The notes: generated by a model from the sequence alone, not told the origin. DNA of 64,000 nucleotides from Lumbricus terrestris (GCA_949752735.1 OX457052.1:17671149-17735148); one strand, 5' to 3'; positions 11,149-22,944 are shown, counted from the first letter of the stretch. Numbers and translations: made by a program.

Positions 11149-12164
11149 GTGAACCACATTATGAACTTTGTTCAAAATAATGTGCTAAACGTATGGAATT
11201 ACTCGATTATAATTCTATTGTTACTAATCAATATAATTTATTATGTGCGTTAGATTTTGAAATCTCATTTTACCTAAAGATTTGTTATTGCGTATTTTAT
11301 TGCAATATATTATGGCTTTTCACATCACATCATTTAACATCATTTCGCAATAGGTTAACCCCCGTGTTATTTTGATAAACTAAGTGAATATTTACATTGA
11401 TACATCGACGTAAATGCTACGCACTCGGCGACGAATCTTCACATGTCTAAACAGCAGCAAAGTTCACTAAAATGTATAAAAAATAATCAGAATCGCAGTT
11501 TGAGCTGAATCTCTGTTAGTAATTTAAAGTCTTCCGCACATGTAGAACTAGGTGAACGATATCTTAATAATTTCGTATCAACTATTTGCTGCAAGTTTCT
11601 CGTTAGCAGGCCTACTACGATCGTGATCGCCATTAGATTCTGACACTTGTCACAAAGATATTAGAGTTTTAAAACTCTAATATCTTTGTTTGTCAGGCGA
11701 ATAACAAGACATCACTTAGCAAAATTCAGCATGCATGCATCGTGCTTAAGACTGAACGCTTCCAAACTCTCGAAATAAGCAACGCTCACTTTTGTCGTTA
11801 TAAAGCCTACTTGCAGCGAGCTCATTGCATAGAGACTTCGGCTTTCATCTTATGCAAAAATTAATTCTGAATTAGAAATAATGGTGTGTATAGTGGCATA
11901 AGCATAAGGCCATTGGAACGTAGGCTATGTTTTCTTTTAGGTGAATGAGGTGACTGGATTAGTTATTTGGGCACTGCTGAAATTCGATACTTAAGATCAT
12001 CATTACTATACAAATGCCATGGCAATGCTAAAACAATCCTGCGATATTGAATCGGTTGATAAACTTAAGCTACTTCTAATTTTCAGAGTTATGTCTACCT
12101 TGATCTCATCTGGTTATGTATGTCAGCAACAGTCTTTTAAATGCAAAGCATAACATGGTTTCAG
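11149..12164. other. Gene B intron 2
   Basis: Nothing coding recognised. A short hairpin, TTAGAGTTTTAAAACTCTAA, occurs near 11662-11681. Confidence 0.5.
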
Positions 12165-12419
12165 ACGAATGTGTTTCGTATTGTTGGAAACCGGTGAAAG
12201 TCGATTTTCATGTGCTGGGAGGCATTCTTCAGTCAGGTGTAGCAGACGAGAACCAATGTAAACTCCTCTGTAGCAATACATCGCATTGCACTGGCATCGA
12301 CTGGGACCGAAAATTTAACAATTCTTGCAACTTGATATTCACTGAAACACCTCCCACTGGGATGGCAGGAGTGCGTCACTGGGACATCGAAAGGCATCTG
12401 CCTTTCATCAAGTGCCAGC
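12165..12419 (+). CDS. Gene B PAN2-type exon
   Basis: Acceptor ggtttcag before 12165, donor GTTAGT at 12420; 255 nt, phase 1 to 1. It contains DECVSYCWKPV, NQCKLLCSNTSHCTGIDW, GVRHWDI and a terminal KCQ. An in-frame TAG just after the donor means the exon must be spliced here. NTS and NNS are potential glycosylation sites. Confidence 0.8.
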
Positions 12420-13237
12420 GTTAGTACAATATACTTCATTTACTATGTTTAATTTCAAGTAATGTGTATCTTTGTGCTAGTATCTATGCTTTTGTACAGC
12501 GTTTCAAGAATAGCGCTGTGAGAACGATTGTCTGAAAGATGAGACGCATTCTGATACTCCTGAAGGCATCTTCCTGCTGCTCGAAGACGCATTTTATGCC
12601 GCGCTTTGATGGAACATCCTTTTCTAACCAGAATTTTAAAATGAACGAATGTTTATGAACATGTTAATACTTAGGTCAAGAGTTAATAATTATACAGACA
12701 GCATATCAATCTAATGTAAATATACATGTACATGTCCGAAATAAAAAATATTTTCTGCTACGCAAAGTAAGGTTCTTGGCTCATTAATAGCACAAAATTG
12801 ATAGCCTGGCCAATTTTGAGAGAAGCATTGGCTTAGCCCATAGTCTAACATGTCTGTATTAATATAATTGGTTTCCAATGAAATTTTTAGTTGATAAAGA
12901 TACAAAATAACCTCAAACATTCTGCACTGTACTAAATAACTGTCTTACAGATTACCTTAACTAATTAACTTTTGTAAGAGGGTGTAATAGCTTTTTGGAC
13001 CTATACTTATAGGCACTAGACTCTAGGACTGACGAGAGGGCTACATAGCGGTAGGTTACGAGGTGCAACAGGAAGGGGCTGAAACACAATTTTTTTTATA
13101 ACGTAATATTATGGAATTATAGATGGGTTCTTGTGACTCAATGATAATGGACGTTAAAGCAATTCACATGCTGAAACTAATCCTTGGTCGTAACGTTGTG
13201 AACCTAAAGTAAATACGACATATCTATTGTACTGTAG
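12420..13237. other. Gene B intron 3
   Basis: No exon or intact transposon recognised. Confidence 0.5.
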
Positions 13238-13420
13238 GTGCAGGAAGGGATGATTCGCCGCCTAACTCAAGTTTTACATCCGACACATCCGCTGCAACAG
13301 TAGCCACTAGTGTTGCGTTGAACACCGTGTCAGTGGCAGTGGCAGTGACGGTGGCACCTCTGCATAACTCAACAACATCTTTTAAGGAAGGAGCAACTGT
13401 AGGTTGGGACAATTTCACAG
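13238..13420 (+). CDS. Gene B Ser/Thr-rich stalk exon
   Basis: Acceptor actgtag before 13238, donor GTGACT at 13421; 183 nt, phase 1 to 1. The translation is rich in Ser, Thr, Ala and Val (NSSFTSDTSAATVATS and NSTTSF) with no cysteine, as expected of an O-glycosylated membrane-proximal stalk. The exon at 49139 occupies the same position in gene C but is poorly conserved. Confidence 0.6.
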
Positions 13421-13533
13421 GTGACTTAATTTTGTTGCTTTATACACTTTCAGTCATGCGTGCCACTCATCACGATATTGCGTAATATAATCTTTTTAAA
13501 GTTTGGTGGCTTTTGTGCATACTTGCCTAAAAG

Positions 13534-13713
13534 CAGCGGCGCCCGCAGGCGTACGCAGTTACGCAAGTGCGTACGCCTTTTTTGTGAAATTCTAAGTTGA
13601 TACCTAAAAAAAGGTCATCAGTTTTTTTGGCGACCTAACGAAAAAATTTTCATGTTCGCCCGTCCATCGAAAATTTCTGTGCGTACAAGAAATAAATCCT
13701 GCGGGCGCCGCTG
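13534..13713. mobile_element. hAT-like MITE, 180 bp, perfect TSD
   Basis: Ends CAGCGGCGCCCGCAGG and CCTGCGGGCGCCGCTG are exact inverted repeats. The flanks are perfect 8-bp duplications CCTAAAAG (13526-13533 and 13714-13721). Confidence 0.9.
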
Positions 13714-13959
13714 CCTAAAAGCCTATGCATACTAGAAGTTACCGTTCACCGATGTCGGTGTCTTGATAAAGAATGAATGAATGGATTCGTTATGCATGAC
13801 ATCTTGAATGCGGTTCGTCGTTGAATTAGTGATATCACAACAACCGATGCCAGTGCCAACACAGTTGGTAACACTCGTTGTGGGCACATGAGAACCAACT
13901 GTAAGATATTCGTATAAGCCTACTTTACTTCGAGTGATGGTAGCTGTTCATTCATTATT

Positions 13960-14292
13960 CATTATATGCATTTATATAGCGCCTCTTCAAGTGAGCTACT
14001 CAGAGGCGCTCCCAACCTCAGCGCGGCCAAATAAAACTGTCTTAAGATGAGAAAGGAAAGACCGAGAAGGATTTTTACAAAGTGAGCGGAGGTTGACCAT
14101 TCCAGGTTGAGGGTCCTACCAACGAGAAAGCACAGTTCTGCATAGTGGAAGTTCGAGCAAAAGGGACTGAGAGCAGACTTTGTTCAGTCGAACGAAGGGA
14201 GCGGAAATGGTGAGAACTAAGTGTAGGGCTATGGAGCTCACAAAGGTAGGCAGGAGCTATGGGAAGGGTGTTCGTGGTCGTGGGTGCGGATA
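13960..14292 (-). mobile_element. LINE fragment (C-terminal reverse-transcriptase region)
   Basis: The minus-strand frame reads HFRSLRSTEQSLLSVPFAR and later CAFSLVGPSTWN, resembling the C-terminal tail of LINE ORF2 proteins. The 3' end (TATATAGCGCCTCTTCAAG) lies to the left. A homologous piece sits in the corresponding intron of gene C at 49484-49680, so the insertion predates the B/C duplication. Confidence 0.6.
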
Positions 14293-14434
14293 TAATTAAA
14301 TGGAACATAATACTGATCAGTTCTGATTACACACGAATCCCAAGTCGCTATCATAATCACATGCTGAAATTCATAAAGCGGTAGCAATTTAGAGTGATTC
14401 CAATGTGTGATCTGGTAACATTTAATGCTTTCAG

Positions 14435-14580
14435 GTATCATTGTACTGGCGGCAGTGTTGGGACTTTGCGTTTTAATAATAATCGGACTCGTTATCAATA
14501 CAATCAGAATTGGAAGGCGATCACCACCGGAAAGTGACAGTAAAAATGTTGAGTTGGATGTCAACTATGAAGGCTTACAG
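14435..14580 (+). CDS. Gene B transmembrane exon
   Basis: Acceptor ctttcag before 14435, donor GTGAGT at 14581; 146 nt. A hydrophobic run of about 21 residues (IIVLAAVLGLCVLIIIGLVI) is followed by basic RIGRR and an acidic region ending NYEGLQ. It is almost identical to the gene C exon at 49816. Confidence 0.9.
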
Positions 14581-14614
14581 GTGAGTTGAGTCATGGTCAT
14601 TTGGGAGGTGGGTG

Positions 14615-14800
14615 GGATGGGGTGGAGTGGGTGGAGTGGGTGGCGCATTGGATAACACACTGGCATGGAGAGCAAGAGGAACCGAGATCGAATCCAGTAG
14701 GCCCCGTAGGATAGACGTGCTTTTAACCCTGCTATTAGCGCCGTGTATTGCAGGCCGTCTGCTCTGCTAGTAGGCTAGTTAAGATTTGCGATTAGTTAAA
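14615..14800 (+). repeat. tRNA-like SINE, second family
   Basis: GGTGGCGCATTGGATAAC head and GAGATCGAATCC B-box-like sequence, followed by GCAGGCCGTCTG. A diverged sister copy lies at 15001-15175. Confidence 0.45.
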
Positions 14801-15000
14801 TGAGTCGATTATTGAACCTGCTTTGTTCACAAGTTTCCGATCAAAGCAAGGTCGATGAGGCATAATAATTATGTTTTATCAGGTTTTTGTTGGACAAGCT
14901 TCACAACATTTCGTCAGTAGATTACGGTTAAGAATGAAACTTAAAAATGCAAGCCAAAAGCTGAAAATCAGCAAGAGTAGCCTAATTCTAAAATTGGACG

Positions 15001-15175
15001 GGCGGGGTCGGGGTCGGTGGCGCATTGTATTGCACACTGGTAAGGAGATCAGCGGAGTTAAATTCGATTTCCGAAGCCTATGTAGGCCTAAGATAGACGC
15101 GCCTTTATAATCCTGCTATTAGTGCCGGGCATTGCAGGCTGTCTGTTCGGTTAGTACCGGTAGTTAAGATTGATA
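15001..15175 (+). repeat. tRNA-like SINE, second family, diverged copy
   Basis: GGTGGCGCATTGTATTGCAC head and GCAGGCTGTCTGTTC tail shared with 14615-14800. Confidence 0.4.
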
Positions 15176-15553
15176 TTAATTAAGATTGTTTCATGTAATA
15201 TATACTGCGTCTGTCAGAATGAATAATATAAGAAAATATCATTATTAATAGTTTGAAGGGCTTTGTGTACATGGTGGATATGAATATTATAGAATTTTTT
15301 TTAATACCTTTGAGGAGAAGGAAACCCAATTGATATGCAAGCAACAGTTCTATGGCCCTAGTCAAGTTTTAAATTAAGAATCGCGAATTACAGCATGCCA
15401 GCTTTATAAAAACAATGACTCCAGTGGCGTAGGATGGCTACGAAAGACACATTATTTTATGATTATGATATTCTGTTTAAACAGAAGTTTCAATCAGTTA
15501 AAAGAATCTAATAATTATATTAACAAGTCTTCATTAATTATTGATCTTTACAG

Positions 15554-15673
15554 ATCTCCGAGACACAATTGGCATCCGATGAAAGAATATACACGGATAT
15601 AGTTCATGGAAATCCCAGCGGGTCTCCACAAAACCGACAAGCTGATTATAACTGGACGATAAAAAGGCCCTAA
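15554..15673 (+). CDS. Gene B cytoplasmic-tail exon with YTDI motif
   Basis: Acceptor tttacag before 15554; 40 codons ending TAA at 15671. It begins ISETQLASDE and carries IYTDIVHGNPSG, then QADYNW. The tyrosine in YTDI lies 13 residues after the YEGL of the preceding exon. A disrupted homologue is at 50587 in gene C. No homologue of the other tail type (4582 or 51472) was found downstream in gene B. Confidence 0.75.
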   Translation: MSETQLASDERIYTDIVHGNPSGSPQNRQADYNWTIKRP

Positions 15674-16232
15674 TTCGACTTACACACCTACACATTGACA
15701 CATTGACAGTGTGTTCTGAATCACTGGCAATCGTTAAAAGTCGTCATCTGGCATTCATCCTGAGCTAAAGAGATGTCGATCCGTCGCAAGTCTAACAGTT
15801 CGTGGCAAGGACATTCCGTGCTAGGGACTGGTGCTGCTCTAAAGACTCGCCAGGCCCTCGCTGTTCCGCACAGAAAGTTGCTCGGCGAAGACGGCATGAG
15901 CCGTGAACTAAGATGTGAACTGCAGAAGAAATTATCGTAGAATACCAGGATAAACTTTGCTTAATCAATTCAACCGCTAATATATGTTGCTGTTAAAAGA
16001 TACGACAAAACTCGACTTTCTCCATTCATTCATTCATTCATTCTGACTAATGTGTTAAGCAATAATTATTGGATGCCTTATTGTACAATGATCACTGTTC
16101 AGTCTTATTAGATGCTGTAACATATTCCTTGCCAAGCGATCGAAGCGACTTCATAAATCAATACAACGCCATACAAAATGATTTAACCCATTAGTGCCTA
16201 GCGTCCCCAAAAATGGAACACCACTTCAAAAA
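15674..16232. other. Gene B 3' region
   Basis: Probable 3' UTR at first: 15710-15775 resembles 50730-50790 after the broken exon of gene C. No clear poly(A) signal was chosen. Confidence 0.4.
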
Positions 16233-16240
16233 TTCATCAC

Positions 16241-16325
<85 letters not shown>
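16233..16325. repeat. (CAT)n microsatellite
   Basis: About 90 bp of CAT repeats. It gives artefactual Ser- or Met-rich open frames. Confidence 0.95.
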
Positions 16326-16326
<1 letters not shown>

Positions 16327-16832
16327 ATATCATTGGGTTCAATGCCCGTAAGAGTCCGACGCCACTCTCTGTCTGAGTCTGTCTCGCGTCATGCTGCCCA
16401 GCTTCAACAGGTCCGGTCAGCAGGTCTGCTCCATACAAAAATTCACATAAAATTAAATCTGCACGAAGATGCAATTTAATTTTATAGCCGTTATGCCAAC
16501 ATGCTGATAAAGTGATTCTGACACAAAATGCACAGCAGAATTTTTTTATCGACTGAAAATTATGTTTTTGATCACGCCATTGACCTATTTTAGCAAATGT
16601 AAACATTGCGGACTTTCCGCGTCCTATTTTAAAAAATGTGCCCGCATTTCTACAGATCTGTCTTTGGTTTCACAAAGGTTGGTATATACTATTACATAAA
16701 TAATTAGATCAAATTCATTTTGCTAAAATATAACACATGCATTTTATCACTGAAGCGCTGTACCATTTTGGGGGACGCAAGGCACGAATGGGTACGTGAA
16801 GCCCAATACACGCAGTTTTGCATCTTATATGG

Positions 16833-17381
16833 CAGAGGTTCTCAACCAGTGTGTCGCGACACACTGGTGTGTCGCGAAGCGATTGGTGGTGTGTCGCGAA
16901 AAAATGGTGTATCGCTGGTGTGTCGCGATGAAGTGGTGTGTCGCGAATTCTCACAGCATACACCTTCCAGTCGTTCTTGCATAAACTTGCTTACTTTACG
17001 CGACATATTTTTGAGGATGACGCGGAAATGTAGTCCTACCGTTATTGCACTCACAAAACCGGTCGATCGTTGGGAGTCTTGGCCTACTATCCAAAAAAAA
17101 TCAGGAGCAAAAATCCCGTTAATCAAACAACGTTGAGCCATAAAACCATTTAAATAGTTGAAATTAATTTTTTTAATCAATAGAAACTGAAAGTATTAGC
17201 CTAGGCCTTAGTGTGAGCAATTTTCATTGGTCAGAAATTTTAACAATTTAAACAGATATGCTCTTTCGCCGATTTTAATTTTAAAGATAGCCTATTGACG
17301 TAATGACGATTACATGATGTGTCGCCAGTTTTGGCTGCAAGTTTAGGTGTGTCGCGTGCGAAAAAAGGTTGAGAACCTCTG
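16833..17381. mobile_element. hAT-like nonautonomous element, 549 bp
   Basis: Ends CAGAGGTTCTCAACC and GGTTGAGAACCTCTG, the widespread hAT end type, with TGTGTCGCGA repeats inside. Flanks ttatatgg (16825-16832) and ttgtatgg (17382-17389) are an 8-bp duplication with one mismatch. Confidence 0.8.
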
Positions 17382-17389
17382 TTGTATGG

Positions 17390-18663
17390 TATTGTAGTAA
17401 GATATTGTTTGAAAAGAAGTATAAATGGCTGTTTGTAGGCAGAAGTATCACTCGCAATGAGAGATAGCGTTATATGATGTTATTTGACTCAAAAATGTAT
17501 TGACAACTTCAAGTGTAGGCTACATTAGGCCTATGTATACACGTATAGCCTACATGAATATTTCACATGGATAGAAATCGTCCAGAACCTACTAGGCCTA
17601 TGCAATGTAGTGCAAAATAATAGTCAAAATGCACTCATTCTGTTGTATGCAGTTGCTAGAAAATAAAATTTAATCATTTAAATTATTATAATTTATTTGA
17701 AAAAATAAGAAAAAACAGTCGCTAGCCTATGTAATTTGTCATTCTAGTCCAAGGTGTCACCCAAACTCAAGAAATGCCGTTGTGCATTGTAATGAATATC
17801 ACTTTCCTGTAACATTTTCCAGTTAGGCCTTCTGCAATATCAGGTAGGCCTAATGACTAGGCAATGGTATCGCACTATGTTGAACACACCACTCGGCTTT
17901 TAGTCTGATTCACATCCATGTGGATGAGTTGGTACATGGATCCCAACCCTGGATTAGTCGGGTGGCATATTGGTTGTCAATTCAGTTGATTCCTACTAAC
18001 AACTAGTGGTCCTTTACCACTTCTTTACCACTCTCAGCCTGCAACTAAGCCTTTGTTGGCTTCACAGAATGCTCATTGAATTCACCGCATGGTTACTTTG
18101 CTCAGTCAGACCTATAATGGAGTTGGAGTCAGTTGGTCCCCAACTTGGTGCGGTTGGTTCATAGCAACAACTATGTCGTGTAGGCTGCTATGACTACTTC
18201 TTTACCATTCTGTGACTGCTACAGCAGGTGAGCAAAATATACCATTATTGAGACAATGCAAGCCAACAAATGTGAAGATTTTCACTTCCTTTGGTCGAGC
18301 TGTACAAAATAGAAAAGTGAGGACCAGTGCATGGATCTGAACACACAGTTGTCTGTTATGGAAAGGATAAGCTGGCTGGACAAACCAGAAAGTATGAACT
18401 TCACTTGCTAGCACCAAATCCCATCTGTTGTAACTCAGATACATTGTGCGAATGAAGGTCTGCGAAAGTTTGAGAAAAACTAAATGTCGGTCCACATCAG
18501 GAGGGATAGGCCAATAATCCACTACACAAGACTAGTCACTAGAACTTTAGCAATTGAAGAGCTTCATGTAACTGTTTTATGAGCCTTCTGTAACAGTGTT
18601 GGTTGCCATTGCTACAGGATATTAATCTGAGACATGAACGCATTCAACAGCATTACTTTGGAG
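17390..18663. other. Intergenic B-C
   Basis: No supported gene. The minus-strand open frame at 18202-18522 has no recognisable domain. Confidence 0.45.
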
Positions 18664-19026
18664 GGGTCCCGTAGCTCAGTGTAGAGAGTGCTGGTCGTTA
18701 AACTGAGAGTCATCCGCGCGACCCGGGTTCAAGCCTCGCTCAGGGCATTAATTTATTAAAAATTTCTGCTAGCTGCCATTGGCGCTTTGCTGTTGTGTTG
18801 CTTGACTCGGGTTTCTGCAAAAAATAAAGATAGCCCCTCCCACTTCTGGTTTGGCCTACCAGGAGTGATCCAGTACTTAGGCCATTAGTGTTAAGTTACC
18901 GAACCCACTGCTGTAAAGCCGACCTGCGTGTCGTGCTATAGTGGGCCGTATTTCGGATAACATGTACTTGTAATCATTCTGCGGTATGTCAGATTGAGTG
19001 ATTAAATTATTATTATTATTATTATT
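18664..19026 (+). repeat. tRNA-derived SINE with (ATT)n tail
   Basis: Pol III A-box (TAGCTCAGTGTAGAG) and B-box (GGGTTCAAGCC) in a tRNA-sized head at 18664-18748, then a body and a short ATT tail at 19009-19026. The acceptor stem has mismatches, so this is a SINE head rather than a working tRNA. Confidence 0.55.
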
Positions 19027-19185
19027 TAATATCTTCAAAAAAACAACATTAGTATAACAGGAATTACACAAAAAACTATGGAAGCAGTCAGTGGCTATTG
19101 TTACATCGCCTCTAGAACCCGGTCAGCTAAAGTGCCTCGAAAGGCCACCGAGTTGTAACGCTGAACGGTTATAGAGTTAAATACG

Positions 19186-19186
<1 letters not shown>

Positions 19187-19268
<82 letters not shown>
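19187..19268. repeat. (ATT)n microsatellite
   Basis: About 80 bp of ATT repeats, probably the tail of a second SINE remnant starting near 19118 (CTAGAACCCGGTCAGC). Confidence 0.9.
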
Positions 19269-19271
<3 letters not shown>

Positions 19272-19729
19272 GATTTGCTGCGTGTAAGTAATTCATTTCA
19301 AAATGTGAGCAATTTGGCATATAAATGCATTCAAACATGCCATTTTTGTTGAAATTTTGCACAGACATTTTATTTCAAGTTATTCTGAGTGCAAATTATT
19401 TATCTGTTTTCTTAATTTGACTGTATCAACCGTCTTGAGTGATGTAACCAGCACACATCACAACGTAAATCTTCACGTACCCATTCGTGCCTATCGTCTC
19501 CCAAAATGGGACGCTTAAAAAAACTGCTCCTAAGCATTAAAAGCCAAAATTGTGCAGAATTTGTGTTAGATATTGTCCAAACTCATCATTTGCAACAAAG
19601 TTTTCATATTTTGGGATGAATTTGAAAAATCAGGCACTAATGGGATATAAAATGATTTAATATCACGAGATACTGCATAATTTATCTAAACTTAGGGCCT
19701 ATTAATTACGCTGCGATGCTATTTTCCAT

Positions 19730-20293
19730 GTCGTGGGATTGATTGTCTAAGCATTTTGCGCAGGCCGTCATGCGTGCCTTTTAATTCGGGTTAACTGCAT
19801 ATGAATCATAACCTAAGATTTCGTACAAAGACTCAGTTGCGAGATCATTGACTGAACAGGATATCATTTATCCTGTAAGCAATAACTTTGTTGGACAGTG
19901 GCGGCGCCAGGATTTCAGTTTCGGAGGGGCTGAAGCCCGCGGAAAAATTTTCCATTTTCGCCGCCAAAATTTCTGACGACCTTTTTTTTTTTTTTTTTTT
20001 GTCATCGACCAAAAATCGTGGATTTTCTATGTAAAATAATTAAAATGGCCATTTTTTAGGGGGGGCTTAGCCTCCTGTAGGGGGGGCTTAGCCTCCTGTA
20101 GGGGGGGCTTAGCCCCCCCAGCCCCCCCTAGCGCCGCCACTGTTGTTGGACAATGGAGTGAGTGAATCTGGGTCAGTGTTTGACCAGGAAGTTGCTTCGA
20201 CTCAACTCTCCGTCAGTGCTCGACAGCTTACCAACTGACTCGTTTGAAATAGAACGCCACTTAAAGTTTATTCGAGATTGGCTGCGAATAATT
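19730..20293 (+). promoter_or_regulatory. Promoter/5' UTR of gene C, interrupted by a MITE
   Basis: Homologous to the gene B upstream region. The block TTGCGAGATCATTGACTGAA is retained at about 19838. A 247-bp hAT-like MITE (19896-20142) has inserted between this block and GTCAGTGTTTGACCAGGAAG, moving the distal elements 255 bp further from the start codon. Confidence 0.5.
19896..20142. mobile_element. hAT-like MITE, 247 bp, perfect TSD
   Basis: Ends CAGTGGCGGCGCCAGG and TAGCGCCGCCACTG with a perfect 8-bp duplication TTGTTGGA (19888-19895 and 20143-20150). Same family as 5070-5341. The empty site is visible in the paralogous gene B promoter (TTTGTTGGGCAATAGTG near 6499). Confidence 0.9.
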
Positions 20294-20372
20294 ATGGATC
20301 ACATTAAACTCTGGCAAATTAGTTTCAGTATCGCGATCGCTCTTCACCCTCCAGCGTCCTCTGTAGCACAGG
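20294..20372 (+). CDS. Gene C signal-peptide exon
   Basis: ATG at 20294, donor GTAAGT at 20373, 79 nt, phase 1 exit. It encodes MDHIKLWQ, a hydrophobic core and ASSVAQ. Confidence 0.8.
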
Positions 20373-20423
20373 GTAAGTACGATAGAGCGGCGTGATTGAT
20401 TAAACTCAAAGCCAATCACGGTT

Positions 20424-20545
20424 ACAGGTTCGAATCCACCTCAAGAAACCTCGTAGGGACCTTGGGCAAGTCCTTCACTCGCAATTGCTCAGCACTTCGG
20501 CGTGAAACTCCAATTCAGTGTCCGCGCTGTAGTCGGGAGCACTTC
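20424..20545 (+). repeat. tRNA-derived SINE fragment
   Basis: Starts at the B-box (GGTTCGAATCC) and retains CCTTGGGCAAGTCCTTCACT; same family as 3005 and 7664. Confidence 0.65.
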
Positions 20546-21301
20546 TGATCCACATTTTTTGCGCCTGATGCATAAAGAGTTCCTCAGGTTCGAAGACACT
20601 AAGCATTTGCTTTAAAGGTTATTATTAATGGTTAGGGATAGACTATTTCAGTATGACCTTTCCTTCGTTTGCCGCTCTTTATTCATTATGTTAGCTCAGT
20701 TCAAGGTTAACCGACCACGCTCGGATAAGTTTTCCATCGGTCTCACATGGAGCGACCTTCAATAAATCGCTCATTCTTAGTAGTGGAACTCTGTTTTTTA
20801 AATGATTACTTTGGACTGGATTATATTGGACTATAATAGATTAAAATATAGGCCCTTTTAGATAAGAAAAGACAGAGGGAAGTGGGAAACATCTGTAAAT
20901 GAGCAGCTATTGCGCACTGAAGCATCGCCAAGGCCAGAAGTCACAATTTTAAAATGATGACTAAACTAAAGGTCGTCAACTTTTTTGGGCGGATAAAATA
21001 AATGGTATATTTTCCGTGAGAATCGGACAAACGATTTAAAATTAAAAAAGGTCGTCAGATTTTCCGGCGACTAAAGATGAAATTTATCCTTGCCAAAGAC
21101 CGAAAGTTTTGGGCCCCCTCCTTCGAAACGTTCTGGGTCCGCTACTGCATAGACACGCCTAAACTTCTGCGCGATATTTCATGCTAAGTGATATATCCAT
21201 GCTAAGTGTTAGACCTCATAATCAATTAATTATTTGTGTTGTGCTCAATCCTCTATTTTTGATATTACACTAAATGTGTTCTACACGTTTTCCATCTTCA
21301 G
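20546..21301. other. Gene C intron 1 remainder
   Basis: No exon. Around 20960-21150 are degraded transposon-like segments (AAAAAGGTCGTCAGATTTTC) related to the interiors of the MITEs at 5070 and 19896. Confidence 0.4.
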
Positions 21302-21544
21302 TGGTGAATGAGTGTTCTCCACGTTGTTGGAATCCAGTTCAGCCAAATTCGAACATTTATGGTGGAATAGAACAAGATGGAGTGGCCAATGAGGAGGACT
21401 GTAAGGCACTGTGTGTCAACAACGGAACGTGCATCGGGGTCGACTGGAACACATACAGGAACAGTTGCTGGTTCCAAATGGAAGAAACACACATATATAA
21501 CCACAATGGCATTAATCATTGGAGTCTGGCCAGCAACACATCAG
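21302..21544 (+). CDS. Gene C PAN1-type exon
   Basis: Acceptor atcttcag before 21302, donor GTCAGT at 21545; 243 nt, phase 1 to 1. Contains VNECSPRCWNPV, EDCKALCVNNGTCIGVDW, NSCWFQ and INHWSLAS. The open frame runs on past the donor, but paralogue comparison places the border here. Confidence 0.8.
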
Positions 21545-22470
21545 GTCAGTCACATTTTCACATTCATTCAAAACTCTTTCACATCTACGAAAACGCACCG
21601 CCATTATTGAGACCTTTGATTTATAATACGCCGTGTTATGCCGTGTTTTCTATTTTTTACGTCATATTCTGCTGTATAAATAAAATAACGTTTTGTGGTC
21701 ATAACGTATTGTGCCATATAATGTCATGTTTAAGAGATCTGATTTTTATATCTAATTACATAATATCATTTAGTTTTTATTTCCTATTTTTATTAAAAAG
21801 TTTTTCAGGAGATGATCCTACTCGTCGTAATAAAGGCTTAAACTGGAATAAATTATAAGCATTAACCTAGGCTATATACACATCGTATCATACCATATCT
21901 TTTCTCTTCATATCTCATCAAATTGCATGATACATCAATTATAATATTATTATATTGCACTAGTATAGCCCATTTTACTGCATTATTTCATTCTTAGTAA
22001 CATTGCATAATTTCTTATAAAAGTATGCCATACCATAGGCCTATACCATAACAAAGCATCATCGCATCGTATCATATTAGGCTATGTTAAATTATATAGG
22101 CCTAATGTCGTACCGTATTAGACTATGTGATATTGAACAAGTTGCTTTAATTCTTAATTCCCCATTATACATTATGGATTATTTACTATGCATAATATAT
22201 GACAAATTATATATAATGTAGCCTATTAACTTATACGTTAACATATTAAGCCCTATATCATATTTTTATGTCGCATTGAAACAAAGCAATACAGTATCAT
22301 AAAGTGTTAGCTGTTGCTGCCACACCTTACTTGTATTGCATTGTTTGTATTATATTGTATCATACCATATGATATTAAATACTATTATATGATATTATAT
22401 TATATTATGATATGACTTGGGTATGTTTAGGAAATATTTTAGTTGCAAAGAGCATGAATAATTCTTGCAG
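21545..22470. other. Gene C intron 2
   Basis: Very AT-rich, with many ATATTA/CATATC variants. The first part is duplicated at 28446-29005. Confidence 0.6.
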
Positions 22471-22710
22471 GTGAATGCGATCCATATTGTTGGAGACCAG
22501 TAAGAATAGATCTTCAAATGTTCGGTGGCATTCGTCAGCCAAACATTACAAATGAGAACCACTGCAAACTCCTCTGCAGCAATACTCCGTGTTGCACTGG
22601 CATCAACTGGGACTCAGATTGCTATTTTTTATACAGAGGAGGACCACTCACTAACGCAATGGGCGTTCGACATTGGGACATAAAAAGAAATACGCAGACA
22701 CTCTGTCGGG
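22471..22710 (+). CDS. Gene C PAN2-type exon
   Basis: Acceptor tcttgcag before 22471, donor GTTAGC at 22711; 240 nt, phase 1 to 1. Contains GECDPYCWRPV, NHCKLLCSNTPCCTGINW, GVRHWDI and a last LCR. Confidence 0.8.
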
Positions 22711-22944
22711 GTTAGCATGTTTCGTCTAAATTTTAGTTAAAAAGTTCGGATGCATTGGGACCTCCAGGCCCCTGGACTTCGTCCACCCCTGTTCATTATG
22801 GTTGCTTGGCTCTGCATATTCAAACAGACTGAGGGACACATTTTGGCGTAATACGTAAAAATTCCGCTTCTTAAAATATGATTTTCCCCATTATTTTCGA
22901 TTGTTAGGTTATAGAATTGGATTAATTAATTCTTGTCAAGAATT

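Larger units (their letters stand above)
6647..15673 (+). other. Gene B: complete PAN/apple-like type I membrane receptor
   Basis: Six exons: 6647-6725 (signal peptide), 10900-11148 (PAN1), 12165-12419 (PAN2), 13238-13420 (Ser/Thr stalk), 14435-14580 (transmembrane) and 15554-15673 (tail). They sum to 1032 nt, an open frame of 343 aa. All ectodomain junctions are phase 1. Predicted topology is extracellular N-terminus, one membrane pass and a tail of roughly 75 residues with YEGL and YTDI separated by 13 residues, one more than the usual ITAM limit of 12. Likely a surface receptor; ligand and pathway are unknown. Intron 1 holds a satellite and a foldback repeat. No transcript evidence was available. 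Confidence 0.75.

Noticed and set aside
16194..16606. Poly-Ile, poly-Ser and poly-Met ORFs
   Set aside because: Translations of the (CAT)n microsatellite; no conserved flanks.
18664..18748. Functional tRNA gene
   Set aside because: A and B boxes exist, but the acceptor stem is mismatched and the sequence continues into a SINE body and tail.
19177..19368. Poly-Asn ORF on the minus strand
   Set aside because: Translation of the (ATT)n microsatellite.
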